A DNA stretch of 64,000 nucleotides. Source: Sweltsa coloradensis. Taxonomy: Eukaryota > Arthropoda > Insecta > Plecoptera > Chloroperlidae. The first letter of the stretch is position 1; each line of letters starts with the position of its first letter. The notes under the pieces were generated by a model that saw nothing but the letters and a program-made list of their open reading frames with translations, made no database searches and had not been told where the DNA came from. Shown piece after piece: positions 36,079 to 47,129 of this stretch. The translations under genes and the position numbers were made by a program. Location: assembly GCA_024449915.1 (NCBI GenBank), contig JAMZAV010000093.1:434001-498000 (forward strand). The letters are read 5' to 3'.

Positions 36079-36258
36079 GACACTGACACCTATGAGCGCG
36101 CCCGAGCAGAAGACGCTCCGTCTCGTCTCGCCCGGAGCTGTAAATAGAACCACGAGCCCTCCACACTCGGTTAGACACTCCGCGTTCAGTGTTAAGAGTA
36201 CTCGCCAGTCACTCACAGGGACCACGTGACACTGACACCTATGAGCGCGCCCGAGCAG
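36079..36258 (+). repeat. GC-rich 31-bp direct repeat flanking 118 bp
   Basis: Identical 31-mers at 36079-36109 and 36228-36258 (starting gacactgacacctatgagcg) enclose GC-rich, CpG-rich DNA. The second copy ends exactly where the fold-back element at 36259 begins. A CACGTGAC E-box lies at the start of the second copy. Confidence 0.9.
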
Positions 36259-36628
36259 TAAGAAAAGGAAAGTTTTGAGGTGAAATACTTTATTCTAAAC
36301 TATGATTTTTGTTTCATTGTTTAAACACACCTTTGTCTCAGATACGATTATAAGGGAAAAATAATTTATCAGAAATAATGTTCGATATGCGATCTTTTGT
36401 CACATGGTACAAAAAGATTTTTGAACCGGTGGACGAAAAAATCGTACATCAAAGTTTTTTTTTAGAAAATTATGATCCCTTTTTATACTCGTAGCAGAGG
36501 CAAAGGTGTGTTTAAACAATATAATAAAAAACATAGCTCAAAATTAAGGTATTGCACCTAAAAATTTCCTTTTCTTATTGACCCAATACTTACGTACAAT
36601 GGCCAAAGGTAAGCTATTGTCCCGTTAA
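36259..36628. mobile_element. Fold-back MITE, family B, copy 2 (left end truncated)
   Basis: Inverted arms: TAAGAAAAGGAAA (36259-36271) with TTTCCTTTTCTTA (36565-36577), and 'gtttaaacacacctttg' with 'caaaggtgtgtttaaac'. The right side continues to 'acaatggcc' and TTAA (36625-36628) as in copy 1 at 3067; the matching outer part on the left is missing. The central 'aaaatcgtacatcaaa' is shared with copy 1. Confidence 0.6.
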
Positions 36629-36747
36629 AAAAACGTTTTTTCTCTTTGTTATTCATGTTCGTCTTTCATTCAACCAACTTTCAGACATTTTCCATGACTT
36701 TCGAAATTTCGGTAACGTAAACAAAACCAGTCATCCCGATAAAGAGA

Positions 36748-36843
36748 TGACGTCACTTATGCTGGATGTTGAGACATCTGCTTTATCACACCCACACTGC
36801 AACGTCAACGCAGGGGGGCAATACTCGGAACTGTGTGACGTCA
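36748..36843. promoter_or_regulatory. Two palindromic CRE motifs 88 bp apart
   Basis: TGACGTCA at 36748-36755 and at 36836-36843, in a locally GC-richer segment with a small G run. No TATA box or coding sequence nearby. Confidence 0.35.
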
Positions 36844-37193
36844 TTTCAATGAAACATTGCAGATATTGTATTGCGAGGTTTCACAAGACTTTTGCACAAT
36901 TCAATAAAAAAATATATACAGTTTCGTACATCGCCTGATTGGGGAGTGGGGGTGGGCTTGACCCCTCGTCCAATAACGTGGTTGTGTAACCATTAAATGT
37001 GTTGTTACCTGCGACTAAAGTGGTGCTTAAGTGTGAAACTTTTCACAAAACCATGAAAGAGAAGGACCCACTTTAGCAAGCAATTACAAGTTAACGCTTT
37101 CACGTAAACATCGGTGTTCACACTTCAAAAACAAAATCAAACAATGTACAAATACTGTTTTTAATCTGATTAAAGACGCAAGAATTTAAATTA

Positions 37194-37958
37194 CTAGGAA
37201 AACGCTTAAGTCCCGCCGCGTTGTTGGATGAGCGTAATTGGTGCATTGAGCTGCCATGTGTTACGCGGATTTTCTGTTGTTCTGTGAAAAAATCATTACT
37301 TAGTCGAAGATTTTTTTTTAAATTTAATTAAATTAAATAAAAAAATAACTAAATTTTTTTAATTAATCGTAATTTTTAACAAAGAAAAAAATCGTAAAAT
37401 AGCAATTTTCATAAGAAATAAATATTCGATTGCGCTCAAATTTAACACGAATATATTAATTCATGAAATTAAGGTTCCGTGAAAAAATAATTACAATAGG
37501 ATAAACCATGTAGGTGTAATAAGTCAAAGAATTGTTTTAAAAAAGAAAAAACCCGTAAAATTTCGATTTTCATGAGAAATAATTTTTCGATTACGCTCAA
37601 ATTTCGCACGAATATCTTAATTCATGAAATTAAGGTTTTGTGAAAAAATCATTACAATCGGTTAAAGCATGTAGGTGTTATAAGTCGAAGAAAGTTTTTA
37701 AAAATCGAAAAAAATCGTAAAATTGCGTTTTTTATTAGAAAAAAAATCCCGATTGCGCTCAAAAACGTGGCAGTTCTAAGTTCAGAGATTTCGAAGGCCT
37801 CCATGAAATTTCATCGCAATCGGAGTATCGGTTTTGCCGGAATCGTGCTAACAAACAGTCAAAAATACAGAAAGAAAAAAAAACATTCCGGATTTTTTTC
37901 TCCAGTGTAGTGAAATGGAATCTTCGCTTTGCTCGCTACGCTCGCTACGCTCATCCAA
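37194..37958 (-). mobile_element. Helentron-like family 1, copy C
   Basis: Minus orientation: left end at 37958 (TTGGATGAGC), then GTAGCGAGC repeats; right tail with TGGATGAGC (37225-37233), hairpin GCGTT/AACGC (37218-37222, 37201-37205) and CTAG (37194-37197). The interior differs from copies A and B: three tandem ~120-bp sub-repeats with 'tcatgaaattaaggttt.gtgaaaaaat'. It defines a second subfamily, to which fragment D belongs. Confidence 0.65.
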
Positions 37959-38084
37959 TAAGGTTTTTTAGGAATCCTACAATATTCTTACACCAAAGAT
38001 GATGATATAACCTCACGGAGCTAGATTTGAGGCTCACTACGCCTACATATTCTGTTCTGTGACGAAGTAAGTTTATTTTAGGTT

Positions 38085-38250
38085 GGTCGCTGGTTCAAAT
38101 CCGTCAATGGACACTCCGGACTGAAGGGGTATACCAAGTTTTGTCTCAGTTAGACTATACTATCATCTGAACTCTACTCCAGAGTCAATGCCCATGATAG
38201 CCCATGCGTAAAGAGTGGCTCTGATTTCGGAGGTCACGGGATGGGCCAAC
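38085..38250 (+). mobile_element. SINE-like element with B box
   Basis: B box GGTTCAAATCC at about 38092-38102 preceded by no clear A box. The body, rich in 'ctgaactctactcc' and 'gagtggctctgatttcgg', has no open frame. SINE-like but unassigned. Confidence 0.35.
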
Positions 38251-38355
38251 GCTTATTAAATCAAACTAAACCATCGTTATTTTCTTATTGGAACTAAAGT
38301 CAAATCAATATTTTTTAATGAAATACATAACATTCGCGTAAATAACCAGGGTTTT

Positions 38356-38371
38356 GGTGGAGGTGCCGGGT
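38356..38371 (+). repeat. GGTGGAGGTGCCGGGT motif
   Basis: Perfect copy with flanks unrelated to the others except for the preceding TTTT. Confidence 0.9.
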
Positions 38372-38399
38372 TTTCGCAATATTAGTAAATGTCCATATT

Positions 38400-40250
38400 C
38401 GGGGATAATTTGTGAACTATTGATTTCTTCGTTGTTTAGTTGAAACTACAACTACCGATAAGTTTTGTAAGGAGTTAAAATATCTAAACATACTGGGTAA
38501 AATAATATACCCGTCGAAATATTATATTATATATACGCAATTATTTTGTTGAAGTGGATACCGTAATGGCCTCTGCTTTTCATATTCCATTGGAATCTAT
38601 GTTACAGCTAATCTACTTTACACGCAATGCTTTCTCAATGATTGTTATTATGGAGTCTTTCACAAACTCATTTTCAAAATGGGAGATTGGTATGAAAACG
38701 ATTTTACTTAAAGAGTAAATTAGTTATACGGCAATCACGACTTGATAGAGCCTACAATGCGTATTAATATCGTTGTTTGAAATACATTTTATGAGACAGA
38801 CATCATTTTCTACAGTAATACTTTGAAACGATAGGGTTAAAACAAACAAGGTATATTCGTAAGTCATTTATTCTTGCTATGGAAATATCAATCTCATGTT
38901 TTAAATTTATTAAACTAATATGAATGGCTATAATGGAAAGGGACAATTCAAATTCTTCATTAATACACTGTGTTAAGAATTGATGATAGCCAATTATTCA
39001 CTGTATCATTTAAATTTCGTCCTCAAATTTTACTAAACAAACATTGCCATACCCCATAGTTTACGTATATAAACCATCACGTTGACCAGATAGGTGGTAT
39101 TCACTTACTGTGCTTGAACTAAGCAGATATGTAGGTTTCTACTAATGCATGTAAAACAATTATGAAAAAGTTGATTTTTCAGCGGCTCACTTTGTTATGA
39201 AAATAATGATAATATTTTGTTTATTTTCTATCTTGGGCAAGTTCGGCAAAATAAGGATATTCTAAACATATTAATACTTTGTCAAACCCGTTCCTTGAAG
39301 TATCTTTATATAGATGAGAGAGTTGTTAATTTTAATCTTCACTTCTAATTCGACGGGACTACGATAGCGTTAAGAAGGTTTGAAGGATCGGTAAATTAAT
39401 TCCGAAATCCCGTAAAATAGTAACGTTTCAAGAAACAAGTGTATGTTGTTGAAAAGTAACACGTTTCTCCGCAAGACTCTGTTTCTCTCTGTTTTGTCAT
39501 CCTATGAGGTTGTTGTTGTTGTTCTTGTTGTGTTCAACTGGGGGTACTCCCCTTGTTCGGGTGTGGTTCTATCTTTGGGGTGTAAGTCGTAAGCAATCTC
39601 GTGTTTGATTGTGTTTCTGGTGTAGCCTACGTGGGGTTTCTTCTCCCCTACGTCACAGACCGGTCAGTATCAACGCAGACTAAACGCCTTGTAGCTGTTG
39701 GTGGTGAGAGAGACGCGGCTTTCAGCCTCTAAATCACCGGCTGCAATGTTGAGTCTACGCCTCCTTACTCTACTGAGGCTTCGTCTACGCGCGTGACTTA
39801 TCATGGGGGAGAAAGATTTGACTTTTGTTGCTGCGTCTTATAAAAATGCACCAAGGCTACTTAAGACGATGAGTTGGTGATGATGACGATGAAGAACGAT
39901 TACAAGTCATGCCTTATGAGTACAGATACGTTTTTAATCATTTAAATTTAGAATATTTAGCATTTTTTTTTAATTTCATTTTGTAGCATCTATTTTTATT
40001 TATTTCTATCAAAACCCTTAATGTGGGATTTTCTTTCCCTTAAATTTCCTTTAAAAAAATAATGTTGAATTATAGGAACATTTCAATTTAATGTATTCAC
40101 ATAAAAGTTACAATTATATTGCTATAATACTGTTCTTACTGTATGGAAAAACATCATTTTGAGCGGAGTTGGCATTTTGTAACGTGTAAAAAATATTTGT
40201 TTAGCCATTTAGCGTCAAAAACCTTAAATGATTAAATAAAAACACGTATT
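38400..40250. other. Unassigned stretch
   Basis: (GTT)n-like run at about 39509-39530, then a moderately GC-rich region to about 39810. No gene. Confidence 0.3.
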
Positions 40251-40254
40251 TTTT

Positions 40255-40330
40255 CTTATGCGGATTCGAACTTTCATCTTCGTAGAACCATACACTTTTC
40301 GGACAGACCAGACCACGTATGTGACACCGT
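40255..40330 (-). repeat. tRNA-like SINE head
   Basis: On the minus strand the B-box region reads AAGTTCGAATCCGC (complement of 40262-40273), with an upstream segment similar to the element at 32370-32440. Confidence 0.45.
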
Positions 40331-41208
40331 GGACGGCTTGGGGGAGAAAGTGAGACGCGGGTGTCACGTTGAATGTGATTTGTAAATATTCCGCACTCGG
40401 TTGTTGAAGTATCGATGTTTGTTAGAGATCGGTGGGGTAGATGAGTATTTGAATGTTATTGACGACGATAAATCGTGACTATAGCATCGTATTCCGACTT
40501 ATTAGTTTAGTACTAATGACTTATGTATTGGCGTGAAGATCATTGGAACGTCGCTAATTAAAAAGATTCGACTGCACAAAAAATAAAAAGTAAATTATTA
40601 CGGAGTAAATTAAAATGTGGCTTAAAAACTGAAACGAAATTCAAAAGTTACGTAATCAACAGTTTCTCATTGGCCTCCTTTATTTTCCAAAGTTTCTTTA
40701 ATGGGTGTTTTTTGTTGCTTTACAGATTGCAATGTGTCTCAGTGTCTGGGTAGAGTTATGCAAGAATCTTGGCTAACAATCATTTTCTCAATAAGAACTT
40801 TGTATTCAGGAGGCCAAGTCTTGAAACTTGCGTTTCAACTCACCTCCCGTTTTGATTCGCAAATTTTCGACAAGTCGCTCAAAACCATCAATCGGTAGTC
40901 TTGAGACAAACTTGCGGAACGGCTTGCGCCTTGTCTCGCAAGTTTTCTTACGTTTCAAACCGCGAGGTTTTACCTTGCGTTGTAGAGATTTGTTTGCGTC
41001 TTGACTGCCACATCGAAAGTTTGTAATAACTAAATAAATAGTTATCAGGTACATACTATGTATAAAGACGTAAATTACAATCTAGAAATGTTGGCAGAAG
41101 GCTTAAAAAGTATTTAAAGTGTTCTAATTGCCATGACAAATTATTTACGCTCGTCGCGAGTTAGCTGACATCTGCATAAGAGGCGCTATGGACCGAAATT
41201 TTACTGTG

Positions 41209-41280
41209 GTCCCGCTGGCCGAGTGGTTAGAGCGCTTGGTTTGAACGCTAGGGGTCGCCGGTTCAAATCCCGACTGCGAA
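41209..41280 (+). pseudogene. tRNA-Ser(UGA)-like pseudogene
   Basis: Contains an excellent A-box region (GGCCGAGTGGTTAGAGCGC), a possible TGA anticodon in the loop TTTGAAC, and B box GGTTCAAATCCCG. The acceptor arms (GTCCCGC / CTGCGAA) and the T stem mispair, and the serine long variable arm is reduced, so a functional tRNA is unlikely. A tRNA-derived SINE head is the alternative. Confidence 0.55.
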
Positions 41281-42035
41281 AACATTTTGCTTTTTTTTTA
41301 CTCGTCGCATAATTATTGTTCACTTATTTCCTGTGACAGAAACAATTTTTATAACTTTTCAATGAAAATTACCTTTTTTTAACCTTTCTTTGCAATTTAT
41401 TTTGGTATTTTAGGTAGGCTATAGCCTATAGCCCTAGAAAATTTAACGCAAATATAAAATAAAAGTGAAGGCTCTCAACGTGAAAGCACTGGATTGCAAG
41501 AAAAAAGTAAAGTAAATAAAGTTCACACTTTCAATTAATAATTATCAGCTTCAAATTATATTATTTTCCTAAAGAGATTTGTACAATTTTATCATTATTT
41601 TTTCAATTCAAATGCTGTATGTTTTTATAATGGTGAACTTTAATATTATATTTTGATGTACGTAATGTTATAAGTTAGGCCTATAATGTTAGTTGTTTGA
41701 ATGTTTGTATTGTCGGTCTATTGTGGTCTTTTATTGTGTTAAATCGTCGAGTTTTTATATAGTTTTTGATAATCTATTTTTTTAAACTTGCTACATAAAT
41801 AAATTTAATAACCTTCTTTAATATCAACTTTATTATATTTACAATTTAGGGATATCAAACACAATTCTGTGTTGAAGGGCTAATATTCCTAATGATTGTA
41901 CGTATTGTGATGATCATTGAATAATAATAAATGAAACAAACAATAGGCTATAAAAATATGATTAATTAAGTAGAAGTACGACTGCCTTTAGGCAATTTGA
42001 TAATAACAATAATCTAAGTGAAATAATTTGCATCG

Positions 42036-42124
42036 GGGCCTACAGGGTTGGCTTGGTCGCTTTGATTTACTGTCCCCCACTGAAAATCAGTTAAATAACT
42101 GAGTGGGTAGACTCTAAATACAAT

Positions 42125-42167
<43 letters not shown>

Positions 42168-42172
42168 TATGT
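42036..42172 (+). mobile_element. Family T 3' tail with (TTTA)n
   Basis: Conserved block from 'ggcctacagggttggcttgg' through 'ccccactgaaaatcagtta' to 'gggtagactctaaataca', ending in about twelve TTTA units (42123-42168). Best copy of the family. Confidence 0.75.
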
Positions 42173-42514
42173 AAGCCTAGCCTAGTACTCCTAGTGTGTT
42201 TTAACAGTTGATTGAATGTGCGAATCGATTATAGCATCGATATACTTCACAACATCGATTCAAAAGTCGAAAGTCGAAAGTCGCACTTTGTAACAAGCTT
42301 TCTCATTGGTCAATCATAGAGCGAAAGTGGGCGGAGTTTCCAAACGCAAAAAAGCATTCGCAAGGAAGAATTTCATCTCGCAAGCGAAATGAGTCGCACA
42401 TCTAAATTCAAGACTACGTACATGACGTGAAGTCGAGTCGCATGCGATTTGGAAGTAGTGACTTGACACGCATTGCGACTTGAGTCGCATGTTTCAAGAC
42501 TTGGCCTCCAGAGT

Positions 42515-44150
42515 CATTTTCTAAAAATTGTTACGTATGATCCATTCACTATTTTGACGTTTCATCATAAAATTATTTTTAGCTTTTTCTATACGTTTTT
42601 ACGTCACTGATGTCAAAAACCCTTGAATGGAAGTTTGAAATAAGGGTTGGAATCTATTGTCAGGTGTTTTATACCCTTCGTTAACCTGTCATTCACATAA
42701 AGACGAGCTTTCTTGGTGCTCTCTTCTGTTCTTGACGTATTGATGCCAGTCAGTGTAGCTTTCCTAGAATCGTTCCCCTGACCATACCTTACGAAACTGG
42801 AAACAGTGTTGAGTATAAACTGTGAAATACGCAAATATTCACAATAGAAGAAAATAGATGTGATTTATATCTTTTAGTATACCACTAGACACTTGCTAAT
42901 ATAAATAACACCTTCATGACATGGCCTATCCTAAAGGAGTAAAAATATCGGCAACAAGTCACCCCAGCTACGTCTACAACGACATACATTTATGATTCCT
43001 TAACAATGTTATTCACTGTATCGCATGATCTTCCGTTAGTAATATCTTTCACGGCAGACGTTATTACTTCAATCTCATATTCCCAAATATTTAAAACTGG
43101 TATTAACTACAACAAACGAGCAATTTAACAACTATTATCTGAGGCGAAATTTAAAGTTTTTTGTATTGTTTTCGTTGTGCTCAAAATCTGTGAATAGGTT
43201 TTGAAAACTATTCAAACTTTAATGTGTATGTAAATATGTTACTTCTAATAATTTGGAGAATTTTAGGACTGAAATCTTGTAAAGGGCTTTTTGTTACCAT
43301 TAAAAACATAGTTATCAGCATTCAGAAGCACGAATTTTAGTAATGACCAATTAATGGTAATTAATTGTTGTATTTATTTTATCAGAGTAAAGAAATAAAT
43401 TATTGTGAAGAATCACTCAGCGGACCGGAATTACTTTGGAAGGTAATTTAAATGATTGAGCGGCATTACTTACATAGTTTGTGGAGTGCTTTGAGTTAAC
43501 GCAAGTTCATTTGGGTATGTTTTTAGGTCATTTGAAAGGTTTGTGTTGATTGACTTATGTTGATGTTTACGTTGTGTGTTGTATGTCGGCTGGAGCGACG
43601 GCGGGGTGGGGGGAATGATGTTTCGTAGTGCTGGCAACTAAAGCCTTTCCCGGAGGTTGGGTGGCATCGCCCCCAGTTAGTTGTGCATCGGATTTCATTT
43701 TTGAATTCAAAGTAGTTGATGGCACTTGTTTAGGCTGGATTTGAGTTCGGAGATGGCTGCGTCTGGAAGTTGGTTGTTTGTTACGTGTTGGTAGTGTCTG
43801 TTGTTTTGTGTTTTATTTGGTAAACACTTGTGTGCACATTTTTCAAAATGAATTAAAATTGTTCTGTTATGGTTTTTCTGGTGTTTTTTCAACAAAAAAG
43901 AAATGAAAACATCGCTGAGTAATCCTTCACTTTTACCAGAAATAATGGTGAAAATAATACAAAAATTAGTTTTTTTTGCTGTGATTTTTTTAAACATTTT
44001 TCAGTATATGCATGCTCTGACCATCGTGTTTACCAAGTAATGACGACTTCCTGGATTCGGCCCAGGTGTTCCCATATCCGCCTTGTTTCACGAAACACTG
44101 ATTCACCGTGGTCTGATATTTATTATCTCCCCGCCGGTCACTGATTTACA
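42515..44150. other. Unassigned stretch
   Basis: A G-rich islet at about 43597-43612 (ggcggggtggggggaa). Otherwise AT-rich with no gene. Confidence 0.3.
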
Positions 44151-44157
44151 AGTCCTC

Positions 44158-44160
44158 TCT

Positions 44161-44197
<37 letters not shown>
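44158..44197. repeat. (TC)n microsatellite
   Basis: A (TC)n run interrupted once. Confidence 0.95.
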
Positions 44198-44607
44198 ACT
44201 CGCACACACAACAATCACTCACATATACGAGGTGCTGGCGTGCTAACGGTGCTTGACGAGTACGGCCTGGTGAAATACACGATCAACAACGACGCAGAAA
44301 TTGCGGTTGTAAATTTACTGAAGTAGCGAAAAATAGAGAATAAATAAATGAACGAAAGTTTCGGAAAATTGTTAGTTACAAACGTTGAATTTCCACAACT
44401 CACACTTCTATTTATGTATAACTCACGTTACAGAAATCGAAAGATTAGTTTGTCCAATGATGGATATTTAAATTGTTCTATCTATCTGAGTTAGGTAGCA
44501 AATATGAGCTAAGTATTAATATGTAGACTTTAACAATCCGTTCTCCCGTAGATAAGTTTGTATTGAACCAGAGGCTGTTACATTTTGTAATTTAGAATGC
44601 ACTGCCT

Positions 44608-44682
44608 GACGTTTCGCCACCCATATTGACCACCAAAACTGATAAGTCTTGAAGATGTCACCAACAAGGCAAGCGAAACGTT
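44608..44682. ncRNA. Hammerhead-ribozyme-like inverted pair (Penelope-type)
   Basis: GACGTTTC (44608-44615) and GAAACGTT (44675-44682) face each other 75 bp apart, the same geometry as at 10078-10158. On the plus strand CTTGAAGATG is followed by a weak stem II region and GCGAAACG; stem II is poorly paired, so this copy is decayed. Confidence 0.4.
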
Positions 44683-44765
44683 GAGAACAACCACATAATT
44701 GACACAACGAAACAGATGTATCAATCCGAACTCTATACAAGTGTCCTTTCAATAATGGCAATTGA

Positions 44766-44950
44766 TTTTTTTATTTAACGTCTATCCTATTCAGTTATAA
44801 AAACGGACAAAAACAACAAAATAAAACTAACTTGTACATGTTATAGACAAAATATTGAACTATACTTAAGTCAAGATTGAAATAGTTACATTATAACAAC
44901 AAAGACGATTATTTAATAATGTTTTTCATAATATACTTAAAGAATGTTGT
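44766..44950 (+). mobile_element. Dispersed repeat family C, copy 2
   Basis: Most complete statement of the family's 5' block: 'tttatttaacgtctatcctattcag'. It lies right after the Penelope-type motif. Confidence 0.6.
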
Positions 44951-45583
44951 CTCAAAATACTTTGTTAGGGAACACTTAGTCAGGATCACTTAGGGATCAT
45001 TTGGTTAAGAGTCAACTAAACAGATGTTGCATAGTTTCGTTGACCCTTTAACGCGTGTTTCAAGCTAAACGTTTGTTTCATCCAAGGTCTTGTAGTAATA
45101 ATTGTACTCTTGCAAGTGTGACACTATAAAGAACCCAATGCCGCGGGCTGAGATTTGTTCTAGTTTTACTCTATATTTACCTTGTAAACGAGACTACCTT
45201 ATGAAACGTGTTGCATTATACAGGTTTCGCCTTTTTCCTCGGCTATTTTTACCCAACAATCTAATCTGGTTATCATGGCTCCACCCCACGTCAAAGGCAA
45301 CTCAGTAGGTAGGCTGACTATTATAACCTAGGTCAATGCCTTTCTGTGGTAAGATCGCATCGTAAGGAAATCATTTTGGGTTCTCATTTCACTGCAAAGA
45401 AGAAGAAAAATACTTAAACCAATAGTGCGTTAATATATTATTTGTGTTTTTCTGAACACTTTATAACACATGATGCCGATTTCCAATTCGTGTTTATTAT
45501 ACATTTTTTTTACAAATGTTACGTTAGTTACAAGATTTCCTGTATTGAAGTACCAAAAGAAGGGAGCAAAGCTTACAGTTAAT

Positions 45584-46314
45584 TAAGCGAGCGAAGCGAG
45601 CGTTTCCATTTGACTCTGCCGGAAAAATTAGTCACTGGTTTTGTTTTTTTTTTTGTTTGTTTGTTTGTTTTTTTTTTTTGTTTGTTTTTTTTTTTTTTGT
45701 TTGTTTGTATGTCTCGCGATAACGTTCGAACGGAGGCTCGGATCGAGTTGAAATTTTGACCATCCGCAAGCTTCGTTCTCGATTGAATGCCATTAGTTTT
45801 GTGGCAAAATCGTTCAAAAAGTTAAAAAGTTACATTAAAGTTAATCGAAAGTTTTTTTCTAAAACTTAACGGGGACAAAATCTGAGATAGCCAAATCATT
45901 TAGAATGTCCGTCCGGTCACGAATATGTTAATTTTATTTCGATCCGATAAGTAGTGTAGATGGAAATTACATTATAACAAAAGTAACGTTGCCATGGCAA
46001 CGAAAAGACGCGCGAAGTTTCTAATGCACTGCCACCTAGAAGTAATCAAAATACTTTCGAGGAAGCAGTCTATTATTTGTCAACAAATAGTTTTCCCAAG
46101 GAGTCAAGGTCCTCTAGATGGCGGTGGATTTTATTCACAAAGTAAATGTTTACACACGGGTTTACCCAAATACCTTGGCAATAATAAATAATATTGGAAA
46201 CATGGCCCTGTGGACAGCGAACGTCGCATATTTTAAAATTTAAAAAAATGTGCAATGTGGGTCTAGCTATAGCACGTGCTCGCTTATCAACGCGTCCAAC
46301 TGAGCGTTTCCTAG
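45584..46314 (+). mobile_element. Helentron-like family 2, copy H
   Basis: Left end TAAGCGAGC (45584-45592), followed by GAAGCGAGCG; right asymmetric partner GCTCGCTTA (46278-46286); hairpin AACGC (46289-46293) / GCGTT (46304-46308); end CTAG (46311-46314). Carries the CTCF-like core CCTCTAGATGGCGG (46111-46124) and a second TAGGTGGCAG-type core (complement, about 46024). A long T/G-rich tract lies at 45640-45705. The cleanest copy for defining termini. Confidence 0.75.
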
Positions 46315-46367
46315 TAAATATATAATGCATATAATGCACATACTATGTTGCACCGTAGGATGTTTTT

Positions 46368-46530
46368 GGTGGAGGTGCCGGGTTCAAACGAGACCTGCGT
46401 CTCGAGTCTTGAGGACACATGTCTAGGAATGCGGCTGTGTCCTAGCGTACGAGCGCTGGGGCCTATCGACCCTGGGCTCTGACGTCACCAGCCAACATGG
46501 CGGTCTAGGAATTGTGACGTCACGCATACG
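46368..46530. promoter_or_regulatory. Motif 16-mer followed by CRE-YY1-CRE cluster
   Basis: After GGTGGAGGTGCCGGGT (46368-46383) comes a CpG-rich island holding TGACGTCA (46480-46487), a YY1-type CAACATGGCGG (46493-46503) and TGACGTCA (46515-46522). Close packing of CRE and YY1 sites is typical of housekeeping promoters in animals. The island begins about 50 bp after Helentron-like copy H. No downstream exon recognised on either strand. Confidence 0.4.
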
Positions 46531-47006
46531 ATTGATCGCCACTAATCCGATAACAGTTCTCTTTCCAACTTTCCTCACTACTTTACCTCATTCTCTCTCT
46601 TTCCCGTTTTCTTTGATTTTACCATTTCCTTCATCTGATATCTCTCTCTTTCCTATTTAATTCTCTGATTGCTTTACATTTATTTTCTTCTTCCATTTCA
46701 TCTAATGATCATGTCTGCTACCTATGCGTCACTTATATAATCGTTTCCCCATTTGAATATTTTTCCCTACTATTTTTTATTTATTTTTAAATTTATTTAA
46801 TTTTCTGCTTCTAATCGTACCGAGATAAAAAGAAACTAGTCTCATTGCATTTTGTTAATGATTAGCTGTTGTAATCGCATTTCCACATGGAAGCCTCAAA
46901 AGTTGTGACACACGTCACTTAGTATTTCCCTAGACAGATGTCATTCGTAATTGATTGACTTAATCTTAGAAAGAACCCCTACTAGTCAAAGCTAGAGTGT
47001 GATTAG

Positions 47007-47128
47007 AAAAATAAATAAAATAAATAAATAAATAAATTTTATTTAGAGTCTACCCACTCAGTTATATAACTGATTTTCAGTGGGGGACTTTAAATCAAAG
47101 CGACCAAGCCAACCCACATACGTCGATG
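47007..47128 (-). mobile_element. Family T 3' tail (minus copy)
   Basis: On the minus strand 'ggttggcttggtcgctttgatttaaag', 'cccccactgaaaatcagttata', 'actgagtgggtagactctaaataaaa' and then an (ATTT)n run. Nearly identical to 42036-42172. Confidence 0.75.
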
Positions 47129-47129
47129 T

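Larger units (their letters stand above)
40806..42513. mobile_element. 1.7-kb element with GGAGGCCAAGTCTTGAAAC ends and nested insertions
   Basis: The left end GGAGGCCAAGTCTTGAAAC (about 40809) has an exact inverted partner at the right (GTTTCAAGACTTGGCCTCC, about 42490-42509). Subterminal DNA on both sides is dense in CTTGCG/CGCAAG and AGTCGC/AAGTCG words. The interior holds a tRNA-like piece (41209) and a family T tail (42036). No obvious target duplication. The 82-codon minus frame at the left end has no recognised domain. Confidence 0.55.

Noticed and set aside
41209..41280. Functional tRNA-Ser gene
   Set aside because: Acceptor and T stems mispair and the long variable arm is reduced; kept as a pseudogene or SINE head.
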